From the NCBI GenBank assembly GCA_016208915.1, contig JACQXE010000077.1:1-59814 (forward strand): DNA of 59,814 nt, written 5' to 3'. Made by a program: the position numbers and the translations under genes. This DNA is from Nitrospirota bacterium (GTDB taxonomy: Bacteria; Nitrospirota; Thermodesulfovibrionia; Thermodesulfovibrionales; UBA1546). Below the pieces are notes generated by a model. The model was not told the DNA's origin, made no database searches, and saw only the letters and a list, made by a program, of their open reading frames with translations. Below are positions 25,090-34,355 of the stretch, in pieces; positions within the stretch are counted from its first letter, which is position 1; every line of letters begins with the position of its first letter.

Positions 25090-26217
25090 ATGAAATCTGT
25101 TCTCGTCTTATGCTATTGCGATCCATCAGGCAATCCCCGTCCGAACCGGCTGATTCAGTGCCTGAAAGGCACATACAAAATAAGGGTCGGTGGAACGGCA
25201 ACAGCAGGCGGAAATATGATTGATTTTGCTGTTCCGGAGTTCGGGGCAAAGACACTTCCCGGCAAGATTAGTCATGCTATTTTTTTTCTGATAGGCTACT
25301 ACAAGCCGATGATCTGGACTGCCGCATTCAGAAAGTTCCGGCAGATTCTTATAGCCGAAAGATTTGACCTTGTCATAGTGCACGATTTGATGCTTCTGCC
25401 TTTGGCATTGAGCGTAAGTAAAAAAGCCAGGATTCTTTTCGATGCTCGGGAGTACTATCCCAGTCAAGCTGAAGACCAGGTTAAATGGAGAGTTTTTTTT
25501 CGGAATTTTAATAAGCACTTATGTGAGAAATATCTCAATAGGTGTGACAAGATAATCACAGTAAGCGAGGGCATAGCCCGTGAATATAAGACTCAACATG
25601 CAATAACTTCCGAGGTGCTGGTGAGCCTGCCCTATTACTGTGACGTTCAGCCGGCGTCTGTAAAACCTGACAAGATCATGATGATGCATCACGGCAGTGC
25701 AGGCAGTTCCAGAAAAATAGAACTTATGATAGAGATGATGGATTACACTGATAAAAGGTTTGAACTCGATCTGATGCTTGTGCCTGATAATGAGTCTTAC
25801 TTTAATAAACTCTCAAACATGGTGAAGGGCAGGGAGAATGTGAGAATAATACCCCCTGTCAGATATGAGGAAATCATCCCTTTCATAAACAGGTATGATA
25901 TAGGTCTTTTTCTTGTGCCTCATTCGACGCTTAACCTTAGATATGTTCTTCCGAACAAGCTCTTTGAATTTATTCAGGCGAGGCTGGCTGTGGCAATAGG
26001 GCCTTCTATTGAGATGAAGAAGATCGTTGAGAAGTATGATTGCGGCATTGTGGCAAAGGATTTCAATCCGAAATCTCTTGCCGAAAAACTGAACAGTCTC
26101 AATGCCGAAGAGATTATGCGCTTTAAAAAACAGTCAGGATTGGCTGCGCGTGAATTAAACGCTGAAGCTAATTGCGAGCGTCTAAAATGTATTGTTCATG
26201 ATCTTATTGGAGAGTAA
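25090..26217 (+). CDS. GT4-like glycosyltransferase A
   Basis: 375 residues with a GT-B fold. The N-terminal domain contains the acceptor segment FDAREYYPSQAEDQ; the C-terminal domain has IIPPVRYEEIIPFINRYDIG and FEFIQARLAVAIGPS, the nucleotide-sugar binding part of GT4. Its closest relative in the window is the next gene, so the two arose by duplication and presumably add successive sugars. Confidence 0.8.
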   Translation: MKSVLVLCYCDPSGNPRPNRLIQCLKGTYKIRVGGTATAGGNMIDFAVPEFGAKTLPGKISHAIFFLIGYYKPMIWTAAFRKFRQILIAERFDLVIVHDLMLLPLALSVSKKARILFDAREYYPSQAEDQVKWRVFFRNFNKHLCEKYLNRCDKIITVSEGIAREYKTQHAITSEVLVSLPYYCDVQPASVKPDKIMMMHHGSAGSSRKIELMIEMMDYTDKRFELDLMLVPDNESYFNKLSNMVKGRENVRIIPPVRYEEIIPFINRYDIGLFLVPHSTLNLRYVLPNKLFEFIQARLAVAIGPSIEMKKIVEKYDCGIVAKDFNPKSLAEKLNSLNAEEIMRFKKQSGLAARELNAEANCERLKCIVHDLIGE

Positions 26218-26228
26218 ATAGTTAAAAA

Positions 26229-27362
26229 ATGAAGACAATTCTTATAATCTCATTTACCAATCTCCCTTCTGAACCCCGGGTACAGCGCCAGATAAATTTT
26301 TTGGAAGGGCGTTATAAGATAATAACAGCCGGATTCAGTCATCCGGGCATTTCCGTATCTCAGCATATCCCGATTGCTCAAGCACCGAAAAATATAGGTC
26401 GTATGGGAAAAGGTGCGGCTATGCTTCTTTCCGGCAAATTCGAAAAATATTACTGGGGTCAGTCCCAGATAATAGACTGCATGAATAAAATTATAGACAT
26501 TGATACTGATTTAATTGTTGCCCATGACATAGATACATTGCCGCTTGCCCTAAGAGCCGGAAAAAGGTCAAAGGTTATTTTTGATGCGCATGAATATGCG
26601 CCATTGGAATTCGAGGACAGTTTGCTTTTCAGAGTATTTTTCCAGCGGTATAAGAAATATCTCTGCAATGAATATATTCCTCAAGCTAACACAATGATGG
26701 CTGTGTCTGAAGGTATAGTCAGGAGATACGAGGCTGAATATGGTGTCAAACCAGTACTGATTACAAACGCATCAGAATATGCCGATGTCAGGCCCTCTGA
26801 CAACAGAAAGAATGATAAAATCAGGATTGTCCATCATGGCGGAGCTATTCCATCAAGAAAGATAGAATTTATGATTGATATGATGAAGTTTGTTGATGAC
26901 AGATTTGAACTGAATCTGATGCTTGTCAATACATCACCAAAGTACTTCAAATGGCTTAAGAAACGTGCCAACAGCTTATCTAATGTAAATTTTCTTCCAC
27001 CTGTATCCATGCGTGAAATAATTCCTTTTACGAACAGATTTGATATCGGCCTGTTTTTATTGCCTCCGGTTAATTTTAATTACCGGTTTGCCCTTCCGAA
27101 TAAGTTCTTCGAGTTTGTTCAGGCAAGGCTGGCAGTTGCAATAGGGCCGTCTGAAGAGATGGCGGATATTTTAAAACAGTATGATATCGGCGTTGTTTCA
27201 GAAGATTTTACTCCCCAATCAATGGCAAGGGTATTAAATCAGCTTGATAATGAAAAGATTTATTTTTACAAGCAACAGGCAGATAGGGCTGCCGGTTTTT
27301 TGTCTGCGGAAAAAAATAAAGATATATTTCTATCACTCGTATTGAATACTTTAAAAGACTGA
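26229..27362 (+). CDS. GT4-like glycosyltransferase B
   Basis: 377 residues, paralogous to the preceding gene over its whole length (FDAHEYAPLEFED, REIIPFTNRFDIGLFLLP, FFEFVQARLAVAIGPS). The two are clearly diverged, so the duplication is old. Twelve bases separate them. It lies directly before asnB. Substrate is not deducible; a role in assembling the repeat unit is likely. Confidence 0.8.
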   Translation: MKTILIISFTNLPSEPRVQRQINFLEGRYKIITAGFSHPGISVSQHIPIAQAPKNIGRMGKGAAMLLSGKFEKYYWGQSQIIDCMNKIIDIDTDLIVAHDIDTLPLALRAGKRSKVIFDAHEYAPLEFEDSLLFRVFFQRYKKYLCNEYIPQANTMMAVSEGIVRRYEAEYGVKPVLITNASEYADVRPSDNRKNDKIRIVHHGGAIPSRKIEFMIDMMKFVDDRFELNLMLVNTSPKYFKWLKKRANSLSNVNFLPPVSMREIIPFTNRFDIGLFLLPPVNFNYRFALPNKFFEFVQARLAVAIGPSEEMADILKQYDIGVVSEDFTPQSMARVLNQLDNEKIYFYKQQADRAAGFLSAEKNKDIFLSLVLNTLKD

Positions 27363-27364
27363 TT

Positions 27365-29365
27365 ATGTGCGGAATCTCAGCTATATTTTCTTTTAACGAG
27401 AAGTTTGATTTTTCAGTTATAAAAAAGATGACTGATACAGTGCGTCATCGCGGGCCTGATGACGAAGGTTTTGCGCTCTTTTACCGCAATTCAAAACCGC
27501 GATTTTTCGCAGGTGCGGAAACTCTGCCTGTCTGTATTGGATCGGGCTACAGGTACTCTCCTAATAATGCCTTCCCCGGCAAAATCGAAAGTGACTGTTT
27601 TGCTGCCTTCGGTCATAGAAGACTCTCGATAATCGATCTGTCGCCTGCCGGACATCAGCCAATGTGCACTGAAGACGAAAGATATACGATAATATATAAC
27701 GGTGAGATTTACAATTACCTTGAACTAAGGAAGGAACTCGAGCTGCTGGGGCAGAGTTTTGTTTCAAACAGCGATACTGAGGTCATTCTGAATGCCTACA
27801 GATACTGGGGCAGAGACTGTCTTAACAGGTTCAATGGGATGTTTGCATTCATTATTTTCGATAAACATCATTCCAAAATATTTGCGGCTCGCGACCGGTT
27901 TGGCGTGAAACCATTATATTACTGGTATTCTCCAAACGGCTTTCTCGCCTTTGCATCTGAAATAAAGCAGTTTACTGCTCTTCCCGGGTGGCGTGCAGTA
28001 TTGAATGGTCAGCGGGCATATGATTTCCTGAACTGGGGAATTTCAGATCATACCTCAGAGACACTTTTCAACAATGTTTTTCAGTTCCGGGGCGGAGAGT
28101 GTATCGAAAACTTTATTAGTGATCTTAAAAACGGGCTGGACATCGGGCGCTGGTATGATTTAAAACATCTTGAGTTTGGCGAGAGCATTGACGAGGCCGC
28201 TAATATATTCAGGGAAGTTTTTACTGATTCCGTCAGACTGCGCCTGAGGGCTGATGTGCCGGTCGGTACAGGCCTTTCCGGGGGAATTGATTCGTCTTCC
28301 ATTGTATGTGTTGTAAATGATCTGTTAAGGGAGAAGAACGCACTTGCGCTTCAGAAGACCTTTTCCGCCTGTTCAGATATCAAAAGGTTTGATGAGCGGG
28401 GGTTTATTGAAGAGGTTGTAAGGCAGACAGGTGTTGCAGCCCATTATACTTACCCTCAGCTTGACAACCTCTTTGATGAGATCGAAGAGATTACATGGCA
28501 TCATGACGAGCCGTTTTTGTCTACAAGCGTCTTTGCTGAATGGCGGGTTTTTAAGCTTGTTAAAGAAAACAGTGTCAAGGTTACTCTGGACGGCCACGGC
28601 GCTGACGAACTTCTTGCTGGGTATCACAGTTTTTTCGGCCCATATTTTCTGAGATTATTCAGAAATATACGGTTGTTGACATTGTTCAGCCAGATTGCAA
28701 AGATGAAACAACTATACGGGTATACTAAAATCTATGCCTTTCAGCATATTTTGAATATGCTTTTGCCTGAGATAATAAGGCAGCCTGTAAGAAGATTTTT
28801 GAAACAGCCGTCCACCAACCCTTCATGGCTAAACATGGACATGCTGAGAACAGACGATGCAGACCCGGTGTTTGCATACGGTGAAAAAACTGAGTCAATA
28901 GGGAGATTGTCATTTTCTCAGTTTTTTCATACAAGCCTGCCTGTGCAGCTGCACTGGTCAGACCGTGATTCTATGGCGCATTCGATAGAGTCAAGGGCGC
29001 CGTTTCTTGATTATAGAATAGTGGAATTTTTAATGGGATTGCCTGATGAATTCAAGCTTTCGGATATGATTACAAAACAGGTATTGCGCCGCGCAATGAA
29101 AAATATTCTGCCTGAAAATATCCGCATGAGGACTGACAAAATGGGTTTTGTTACCCCTGAAGAGATATGGATGCGGAAAACAGCTCCTGACAGATTTATC
29201 GCTGCTGTCAGGCAGGCAATAGACAGTTCGCAGGGAATATTGAAGCCTGCTGCAATGGTAAAGGCAGAAAGAATTATCAACGGTACAGAAAAGTTCAGTT
29301 TTTTTGTATGGCGATTAGTCAGTTTCGGAAAATGGATGGAAAGGTTTAAGGTCAAAACGGCATGA
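27365..29365 (+). CDS. asnB: glutamine-hydrolysing asparagine synthetase family (AsnB)
   Basis: 666 residues. The N-terminal glutaminase begins MCGISAIFSF with catalytic Cys2, and RHRGPDDEGF is characteristic. The synthetase domain has the PP-loop LSGGIDSSS near residue 304. Inside polysaccharide clusters, paralogues of AsnB often amidate uronic acids (WbpS type) rather than making asparagine. Two bases separate it from the upstream GT4 gene, and its last four overlap hisH, consistent with a shared role in sugar amidation. The length fits the long form of the family. Confidence 0.87.
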   Translation: MCGISAIFSFNEKFDFSVIKKMTDTVRHRGPDDEGFALFYRNSKPRFFAGAETLPVCIGSGYRYSPNNAFPGKIESDCFAAFGHRRLSIIDLSPAGHQPMCTEDERYTIIYNGEIYNYLELRKELELLGQSFVSNSDTEVILNAYRYWGRDCLNRFNGMFAFIIFDKHHSKIFAARDRFGVKPLYYWYSPNGFLAFASEIKQFTALPGWRAVLNGQRAYDFLNWGISDHTSETLFNNVFQFRGGECIENFISDLKNGLDIGRWYDLKHLEFGESIDEAANIFREVFTDSVRLRLRADVPVGTGLSGGIDSSSIVCVVNDLLREKNALALQKTFSACSDIKRFDERGFIEEVVRQTGVAAHYTYPQLDNLFDEIEEITWHHDEPFLSTSVFAEWRVFKLVKENSVKVTLDGHGADELLAGYHSFFGPYFLRLFRNIRLLTLFSQIAKMKQLYGYTKIYAFQHILNMLLPEIIRQPVRRFLKQPSTNPSWLNMDMLRTDDADPVFAYGEKTESIGRLSFSQFFHTSLPVQLHWSDRDSMAHSIESRAPFLDYRIVEFLMGLPDEFKLSDMITKQVLRRAMKNILPENIRMRTDKMGFVTPEEIWMRKTAPDRFIAAVRQAIDSSQGILKPAAMVKAERIINGTEKFSFFVWRLVSFGKWMERFKVKTA

Positions 29366-29985
29366 TTGTTGTTATTGATTACGGAATGGGCAATTTAGGC
29401 TCGATTTTGAACATGCTCAGGAAGATCGGGGCGGATGCAATTATTTCCTCAAAACCGGAAGACTTGAACAATGCAGATAAACTTATCTTGCCTGGAGTCG
29501 GCGCCTTTGATAATGGGATGCGAAATCTCGAAGAAAGAGGTTTGATCCCTATCCTCAGGGAGCAGGTTCTGGATAAAGGCAAGCCAGTCCTCGGCATCTG
29601 CCTTGGTATGCAGCTTTTTACAAAAAATAGTGAGGAAGGAAATTTAAAGGGGTTAGGATGGATTAATGCAGATACAGTGAGATTTAAATTTGATGCAACG
29701 CAAGCTGACTTAAAAATCCCGCATATGGGGTGGAATATGATTGCGGTAAAGAAAGAGAGCCTCCTCTTTCAGGAGATGTATTCAGAGCCGAGCTTTTATT
29801 TTGTCCATTCGTATCATTTAGTATGTAATCAAAAAGAGGACATACTGGCGACAACTGAATACGGATATGAATTTGTTTCGATAGTAAACAAAAATAATAT
29901 ATTTGGCATGCAATTTCATCCCGAGAAAAGCCACAGATTCGGGATGAGGCTTTTAGACAACTGGGTAAAGACCCATAACCTATAA
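29362..29985 (+). CDS. hisH: HisH-type glutamine amidotransferase for sugar amidation
   Basis: 207 residues of class I glutaminase: nucleophile C80 in LGICLGMQLF, His186 and Glu188 in QFHPEKSH, and an N-terminal VIDYGMGNLGSI typical of HisH. It would feed ammonia to WbuZ and the WbuX-type enzyme downstream, as HisH2 does in P. aeruginosa O5. No other his genes are present, so it is not part of a histidine operon. Confidence 0.9.
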   Translation: MIVVIDYGMGNLGSILNMLRKIGADAIISSKPEDLNNADKLILPGVGAFDNGMRNLEERGLIPILREQVLDKGKPVLGICLGMQLFTKNSEEGNLKGLGWINADTVRFKFDATQADLKIPHMGWNMIAVKKESLLFQEMYSEPSFYFVHSYHLVCNQKEDILATTEYGYEFVSIVNKNNIFGMQFHPEKSHRFGMRLLDNWVKTHNL

Positions 29986-29995
29986 TCTATAACTT

Positions 29996-30760
29996 ATGTT
30001 CAAGCCGAGAGTCATTCCCTGCCTTCTGCTTCAGAACAAAGGCTTGGTTAAGACAATAAAATTCAAGGACCCAACATATGTTGGAGATCCGATAAATGCA
30101 ATAAAAATATTTAATGAAAAAGGAGTTGATGAACTTATATTTATTGATATAGAAGCCGCAGTAAGAAATTCTATGCCAAAGATGGATGTTATTGAAAAAA
30201 TTGCAACAGAATGTTTTATGCCGGTTTGTTACGGAGGAGGGATCAGAAATATCTCAATTATAAAGGATATTTTCAGCATCGGCATAGAGAAGGTTTCTGT
30301 CAGCAGTTATGCTGTTGAAAATCCCAAGTTTATTCAGGAGACATCAGAGAGATTTGGGAGTCAGAGCATTGTTGTGTGTATTGATGTTAAGAAGAATATT
30401 TTTGGAAAATACGAGGTTGTTACGCATAACGCAGGAAAAAAAACAGGCGTTGATCCTGTTCAGCATGCAAAAAACATGGAAAAGATGGGAGCAGGAGAAA
30501 TATTGTTAAATTCTGTGGACAGAGACGGCACAATGCAGGGTTATGATCTGAATTTGTTACAAAGGGTAGCTGATGCTGTAAATGTCCCTGTTATAGCATC
30601 CGGTGGAGCAGGCAAATTAGAAGATTTCACTGATGCTGTAAAAAAAGGACATGCTTCAGCAGTTGCGGCCGGCAGCATGTTTGTTTTTTACGGCAAGCAT
30701 AGGGCTGTGCTTATCAATTACCCCGAGGAACAGGAGATAGATAAAATATCTCAAAATTAA
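29996..30760 (+). CDS. WbuZ/HisF2-like glycosyl amidation-associated protein
   Basis: 254 residues, a (beta/alpha)8 barrel of the HisF family. The first catalytic Asp of HisF (position 11 in T. maritima) is replaced by Leu (IPCLLLQNKG), while D130 remains (VVCIDVKKN). Loss of that Asp argues against a cyclase role in histidine synthesis and fits the ammonia-channel partner used in sugar amidation (WbuZ). It is followed without a gap by a WbuX-type gene. Confidence 0.88.
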   Translation: MFKPRVIPCLLLQNKGLVKTIKFKDPTYVGDPINAIKIFNEKGVDELIFIDIEAAVRNSMPKMDVIEKIATECFMPVCYGGGIRNISIIKDIFSIGIEKVSVSSYAVENPKFIQETSERFGSQSIVVCIDVKKNIFGKYEVVTHNAGKKTGVDPVQHAKNMEKMGAGEILLNSVDRDGTMQGYDLNLLQRVADAVNVPVIASGGAGKLEDFTDAVKKGHASAVAAGSMFVFYGKHRAVLINYPEEQEIDKISQN

Positions 30761-31905
30761 TGAAACAAGAGAACACATTGCATAAGGAAATTCACAGGAA
30801 ATATAAGGTGTGTACACAGTGTGTGATGGACACATCAGACCCGGATATTCAATTTGATGAGAATGGTATCTGTAATCATTGCAGGAGTTATGATGAATTC
30901 ATACAAAATTTTCCTGATGCAAAGGCAAGAGAAGAAAAGCTGGCAAATATTGTCGCAGAAATAAAAGAATGGGGACGAGATAAGGAATATGACTGCATTC
31001 TGGGGTTGAGCGGAGGTGTTGACAGTTCATATGTTGCATATAAATCCAAGGAATTAGGACTCAGGCCGCTTATTGTACATTTTGACAGCGGATGGAATTC
31101 TGAAATAGCAGTTAAAAACATAGAAAATATTATAAGCAAGCTTGGATTTGATCTGTACACATTTGTAATGGATTGGGAAGAGATGCGGGATTTGCAGCTC
31201 TCATATCTGAAGGCATCGGTTGTCAATGCAGACATCCCTCAGGATTATGCATTTTTTACGGTTTTATATAAAACTGCGGCTAAAAAAAATATTAAATATT
31301 ATATCAGTGGTTATAATTATCAGACCGAGTTTATTCTGCCGAGAAAATGGGTTTATCTGTCGAGAGACGTCAGGAACCTCTCAGCCATACATAAAACCTA
31401 TGGGCAAATACCTTTAAGGAAATATCCCACTATCAGCTTTATTAAGGACTTATATTATGTTTACCATAAAATAAAAAGGATAGATTTGCTGTATTATCTT
31501 GATTACAACAAGCAAGAGGCAATGAAGGTTTTGGAAGAAAATGTCGGATGGAGATATTATGGCGGAAAACATTATGAATCTATTTGGACACGGTTTTTCC
31601 AGGGATATTACCTGCCTGTTAAATTCAATATTGATAAGAGAAGGGCGCATCTTTCCACCCTTGTAGTAACCGGACAGATTACAAGGATAGAGGCGCTTGA
31701 AGAGTTAAAGAAGGATCCATATCCCACAGACCTTTTGAATACAGACATGGAATTTGTCCTAAAAAAACTCGGGATAAGCAAGCAGGAGTTTGAGGATATA
31801 ATGAAATCACCTATAAGAAATCACAGGGAATTTGCTTCGCACTGGTATATTATGGAGACTGCAAGGCGAACAAAGAATATTTTTTCACGATTGTTAGGCA
31901 AATAA
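30760..31905 (+). CDS. N-acetyl sugar amidotransferase (WbuX/WbpG type), copy 2
   Basis: 381 residues: zinc ribbon CTQCVMDTSDPDIQFD with CNHCRSY, and PP-loop LSGGVDSSYVAYK. It shares one base with the wbuZ stop, so HisH, WbuZ and this enzyme form a complete amidation unit converting an N-acetyl to an acetamidino group. It is paralogous to the gene at 23913, which lacks its own HisH/HisF and may share these. Confidence 0.88.
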   Translation: MKQENTLHKEIHRKYKVCTQCVMDTSDPDIQFDENGICNHCRSYDEFIQNFPDAKAREEKLANIVAEIKEWGRDKEYDCILGLSGGVDSSYVAYKSKELGLRPLIVHFDSGWNSEIAVKNIENIISKLGFDLYTFVMDWEEMRDLQLSYLKASVVNADIPQDYAFFTVLYKTAAKKNIKYYISGYNYQTEFILPRKWVYLSRDVRNLSAIHKTYGQIPLRKYPTISFIKDLYYVYHKIKRIDLLYYLDYNKQEAMKVLEENVGWRYYGGKHYESIWTRFFQGYYLPVKFNIDKRRAHLSTLVVTGQITRIEALEELKKDPYPTDLLNTDMEFVLKKLGISKQEFEDIMKSPIRNHREFASHWYIMETARRTKNIFSRLLGK

Positions 31906-31917
31906 TACGCAGAAAAT

Positions 31918-33060
31918 ATGATGAAAATAATATCTGTCATAGGCGCAAGGCCGCAGTTTATAAAGGCTGCTTCTGTATCACGTATGATGAAAAAGGCAGG
32001 GATAAAAGAGGTCTTGATTCATACAGGACAGCATTATGACTATAACATGTCACAGGTGTTTTTCAAGCAGCTTAAGATAAAGGAACCGGAATATAATCTT
32101 GGTATTGGTTCCATGTCTCATGGCAGCCAGACAGGGAGAATGATCGAAAAGATAGAAGGTGTGCTATTAGCTGAAAAGCCAGGGCTCATGTTAGTCTACG
32201 GGGATACAAATTCGACCCTCGCCGGCTCACTGGCTGCTGCAAAACTCCATATACCTGTTGCCCATGTTGAGGCAGGGCTGAGAAGCTACAACAGGAACAT
32301 GCCGGAGGAGATTAACCGTGTTTTGACTGACCATGTCTCTGACGTGCTTTTCTGTCCGACCGAGACTGCAGTGGAAAATCTCAGAAAAGAAGGTTTCAAG
32401 AATATAGTAAACAAGGGAAAGCTAATTAAGAATTCCTCTGCATTGCATGATTTGCAAAGCTTCCCCTTTGTTATTAATGTCGGTGATGTTATGTATGACT
32501 CTGTTTTGTATAATCTCGCGATTGCAAAGAAGATATCAAAGATAATAAAAAAGTATAAGCTGCTGCCTCAGAGATATTATCTTGCTACTATTCATCGTGC
32601 TGAGAATACAGATAATACATCAAGATTAAAGAGTATATGCAAGGCCTTTAATAAAATAGCAGAAAGATATCCCTTGATCTTTCCTGCGCATCCCAGGACA
32701 GAAAAACTTCTGTCCCGAATCGGATATATAAATAGTAATCTTAAGATAATTCCACCAGTATCTTATTGGGATATGCTGATGCTTTCCAGCTTTGCAAGGG
32801 TTATACTCACGGATTCAGGGGGACTTCAGAAAGAGGCATTTTTTCTGAATGTGCCGTGCGTGACACTACGAGATGAGACAGAGTGGGTCGAGACGCTGCA
32901 AAGCGGCATGAATGTCATAGCCGGAGCTTCCGAAGGGAAAATACTCAGGGCTGTCAAAACGCAGGAAATGCAGAAGAGGGACAGAAAAGATACAAGATTC
33001 TTCGGGGATGGAAAGGCAGCGGAGAAGATGCTCTCTATTATAAAAAAGACGTTAGCATAA
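31918..33060 (+). CDS. UDP-GlcNAc 2-epimerase family (WecB/WbpI-like)
   Basis: 380 residues with the epimerase landmarks GARPQFIKAASVS, HTGQHYDYNMSQVFF, GDTNSTLAG, HVEAGLRSYNR and ILTDSGGLQKEAF. In the context of WbpB, WbpD, WbpE and WbuX it is most simply WbpI, converting UDP-GlcNAc(3NAc)A to the manno form. Plain WecB (UDP-ManNAc) cannot be excluded from sequence alone. Confidence 0.87.
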   Translation: MMKIISVIGARPQFIKAASVSRMMKKAGIKEVLIHTGQHYDYNMSQVFFKQLKIKEPEYNLGIGSMSHGSQTGRMIEKIEGVLLAEKPGLMLVYGDTNSTLAGSLAAAKLHIPVAHVEAGLRSYNRNMPEEINRVLTDHVSDVLFCPTETAVENLRKEGFKNIVNKGKLIKNSSALHDLQSFPFVINVGDVMYDSVLYNLAIAKKISKIIKKYKLLPQRYYLATIHRAENTDNTSRLKSICKAFNKIAERYPLIFPAHPRTEKLLSRIGYINSNLKIIPPVSYWDMLMLSSFARVILTDSGGLQKEAFFLNVPCVTLRDETEWVETLQSGMNVIAGASEGKILRAVKTQEMQKRDRKDTRFFGDGKAAEKMLSIIKKTLA

Positions 33061-33104
33061 GCGCTTCAGAATATCAGAATATAGAAAACCGCTGAGAAGA
33101 AAAC

Positions 33105-34355
33105 TTGTCAGACACACGTAAACCAAAGATACTTCACGTCCTTCCGATACCATTATTCCCGATTATAGGGCCTTGCCTACGCACATTCAGGCAGAGCCGG
33201 GGAGCGCTCAGGCACGGGTGCGAGGTGGCGATCCTTTGCAGGAAGCCCTTTGCAGGCCGCGGGGCAGAAAGCGAAAGGGGCAAAGAACAGCTTCCAGAAG
33301 GGGTACATGTATTCGATCCAATCCCTTCATACGGAAACTTTGTGCTAAGGGAGTTGGGCCATCTCTTCCTATCATGGCGGGCAGTTCTCTATGTGCTCAA
33401 AACATTTCAGCCGGATGTTGTCCATGTTCACAACTATCCTGTAACGCTCGGTTTTGTGACAGTCCTCATCTGTTCTCTGAAGCGCATACCGGTCATCTAT
33501 GATATTCATGATGGATGGTACGAGAGCATAAGTGCGATGGAGATGAACCCGGTGCTCAAGAGTCTCTACCTTTATACCGGGCTCGTCCTTGAGATTATGT
33601 CGCTGCGCCACTGTTCGGGTATTCTTACGGTGTCGAATGCTCTAAGAACTTCTATCGCAGGGCGCGCCGCAGTCCACATAAAGAAGAAACCTTTTCTGGT
33701 GATGAGGAACATTGATGATACTGTTTTCCCTGACCCTGCCTGCACACCTGCAGAGGAAAAGGACACCCTTCTTTTTTCAGGTACGCTATTTGATTCCTAT
33801 ATCGGCCTTGAGGACGTCATGGATATCCTGAAAAATCTACGGGATATCCCCGGACTCAGACTCATTATCGCAGGAGACGGGCCTTACAGGCAGGGCCTTG
33901 AACGCGCAGCGATGAAGAAGGGCGTTGCAGATAAAGTGCAATTCCTCGGCCACATCCCTCGGGCACAGCTGATTGAGCTTATACGAAGATCAAAGCTCTG
34001 CTTAATACCGTTTCGGAAAAACCTTATCACGGCTTTTGCGGTTCCGAACAAGCTCTTCGAGTATATGGCGTTAGGAAAGGCGTTCGTATACCCGGACCTT
34101 GGAGGATTCCGTGAAGTGCTCGGTGAAGGAAACGCCGGTGAATATCCGGCAGGCTCGGTGTCTTCAATGAAGGATGCTATCCGCAGGCTCATCACCGATG
34201 ACAGGATGAGAAGCTTGCAGGGAAGCCGTAACCGGGAGCTTTTTAGCCGGCTGACCTTTGAGGGTGAGTTTAGCCAGTTGTGGAATCTTTACGCTGGAGC
34301 TTGTCCATGGATGTTCGGCTCTGGAGGAAAAGATTATGCCGGTGCCCCTGCATGA
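33105..34355 (+). CDS. GT4 glycosyltransferase with atypical base composition
   Basis: 416 residues with a standard GT4 pattern: HVHNYPVTLGFVTVL, IYDIHDGWYES, RLIIAGDGPYRQGLERA, and PNKLFEYMALGKAFVYPDLG. It starts at TTG 33105. It is visibly richer in G and C, and in GC-ending codons, than the genes on either side (compare 33181-33300 with 32400-32700), which suggests later acquisition. It overlaps the following methyltransferase gene by four bases. Confidence 0.82.
   Translation: MSDTRKPKILHVLPIPLFPIIGPCLRTFRQSRGALRHGCEVAILCRKPFAGRGAESERGKEQLPEGVHVFDPIPSYGNFVLRELGHLFLSWRAVLYVLKTFQPDVVHVHNYPVTLGFVTVLICSLKRIPVIYDIHDGWYESISAMEMNPVLKSLYLYTGLVLEIMSLRHCSGILTVSNALRTSIAGRAAVHIKKKPFLVMRNIDDTVFPDPACTPAEEKDTLLFSGTLFDSYIGLEDVMDILKNLRDIPGLRLIIAGDGPYRQGLERAAMKKGVADKVQFLGHIPRAQLIELIRRSKLCLIPFRKNLITAFAVPNKLFEYMALGKAFVYPDLGGFREVLGEGNAGEYPAGSVSSMKDAIRRLITDDRMRSLQGSRNRELFSRLTFEGEFSQLWNLYAGACPWMFGSGGKDYAGAPA

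Noticed and set aside
29362-30760. HisH and HisF as histidine biosynthesis genes
   Set aside because: There are no other his genes, the HisF-like protein lacks D11, and a WbuX gene follows without a gap. Sugar amidation is the better reading.
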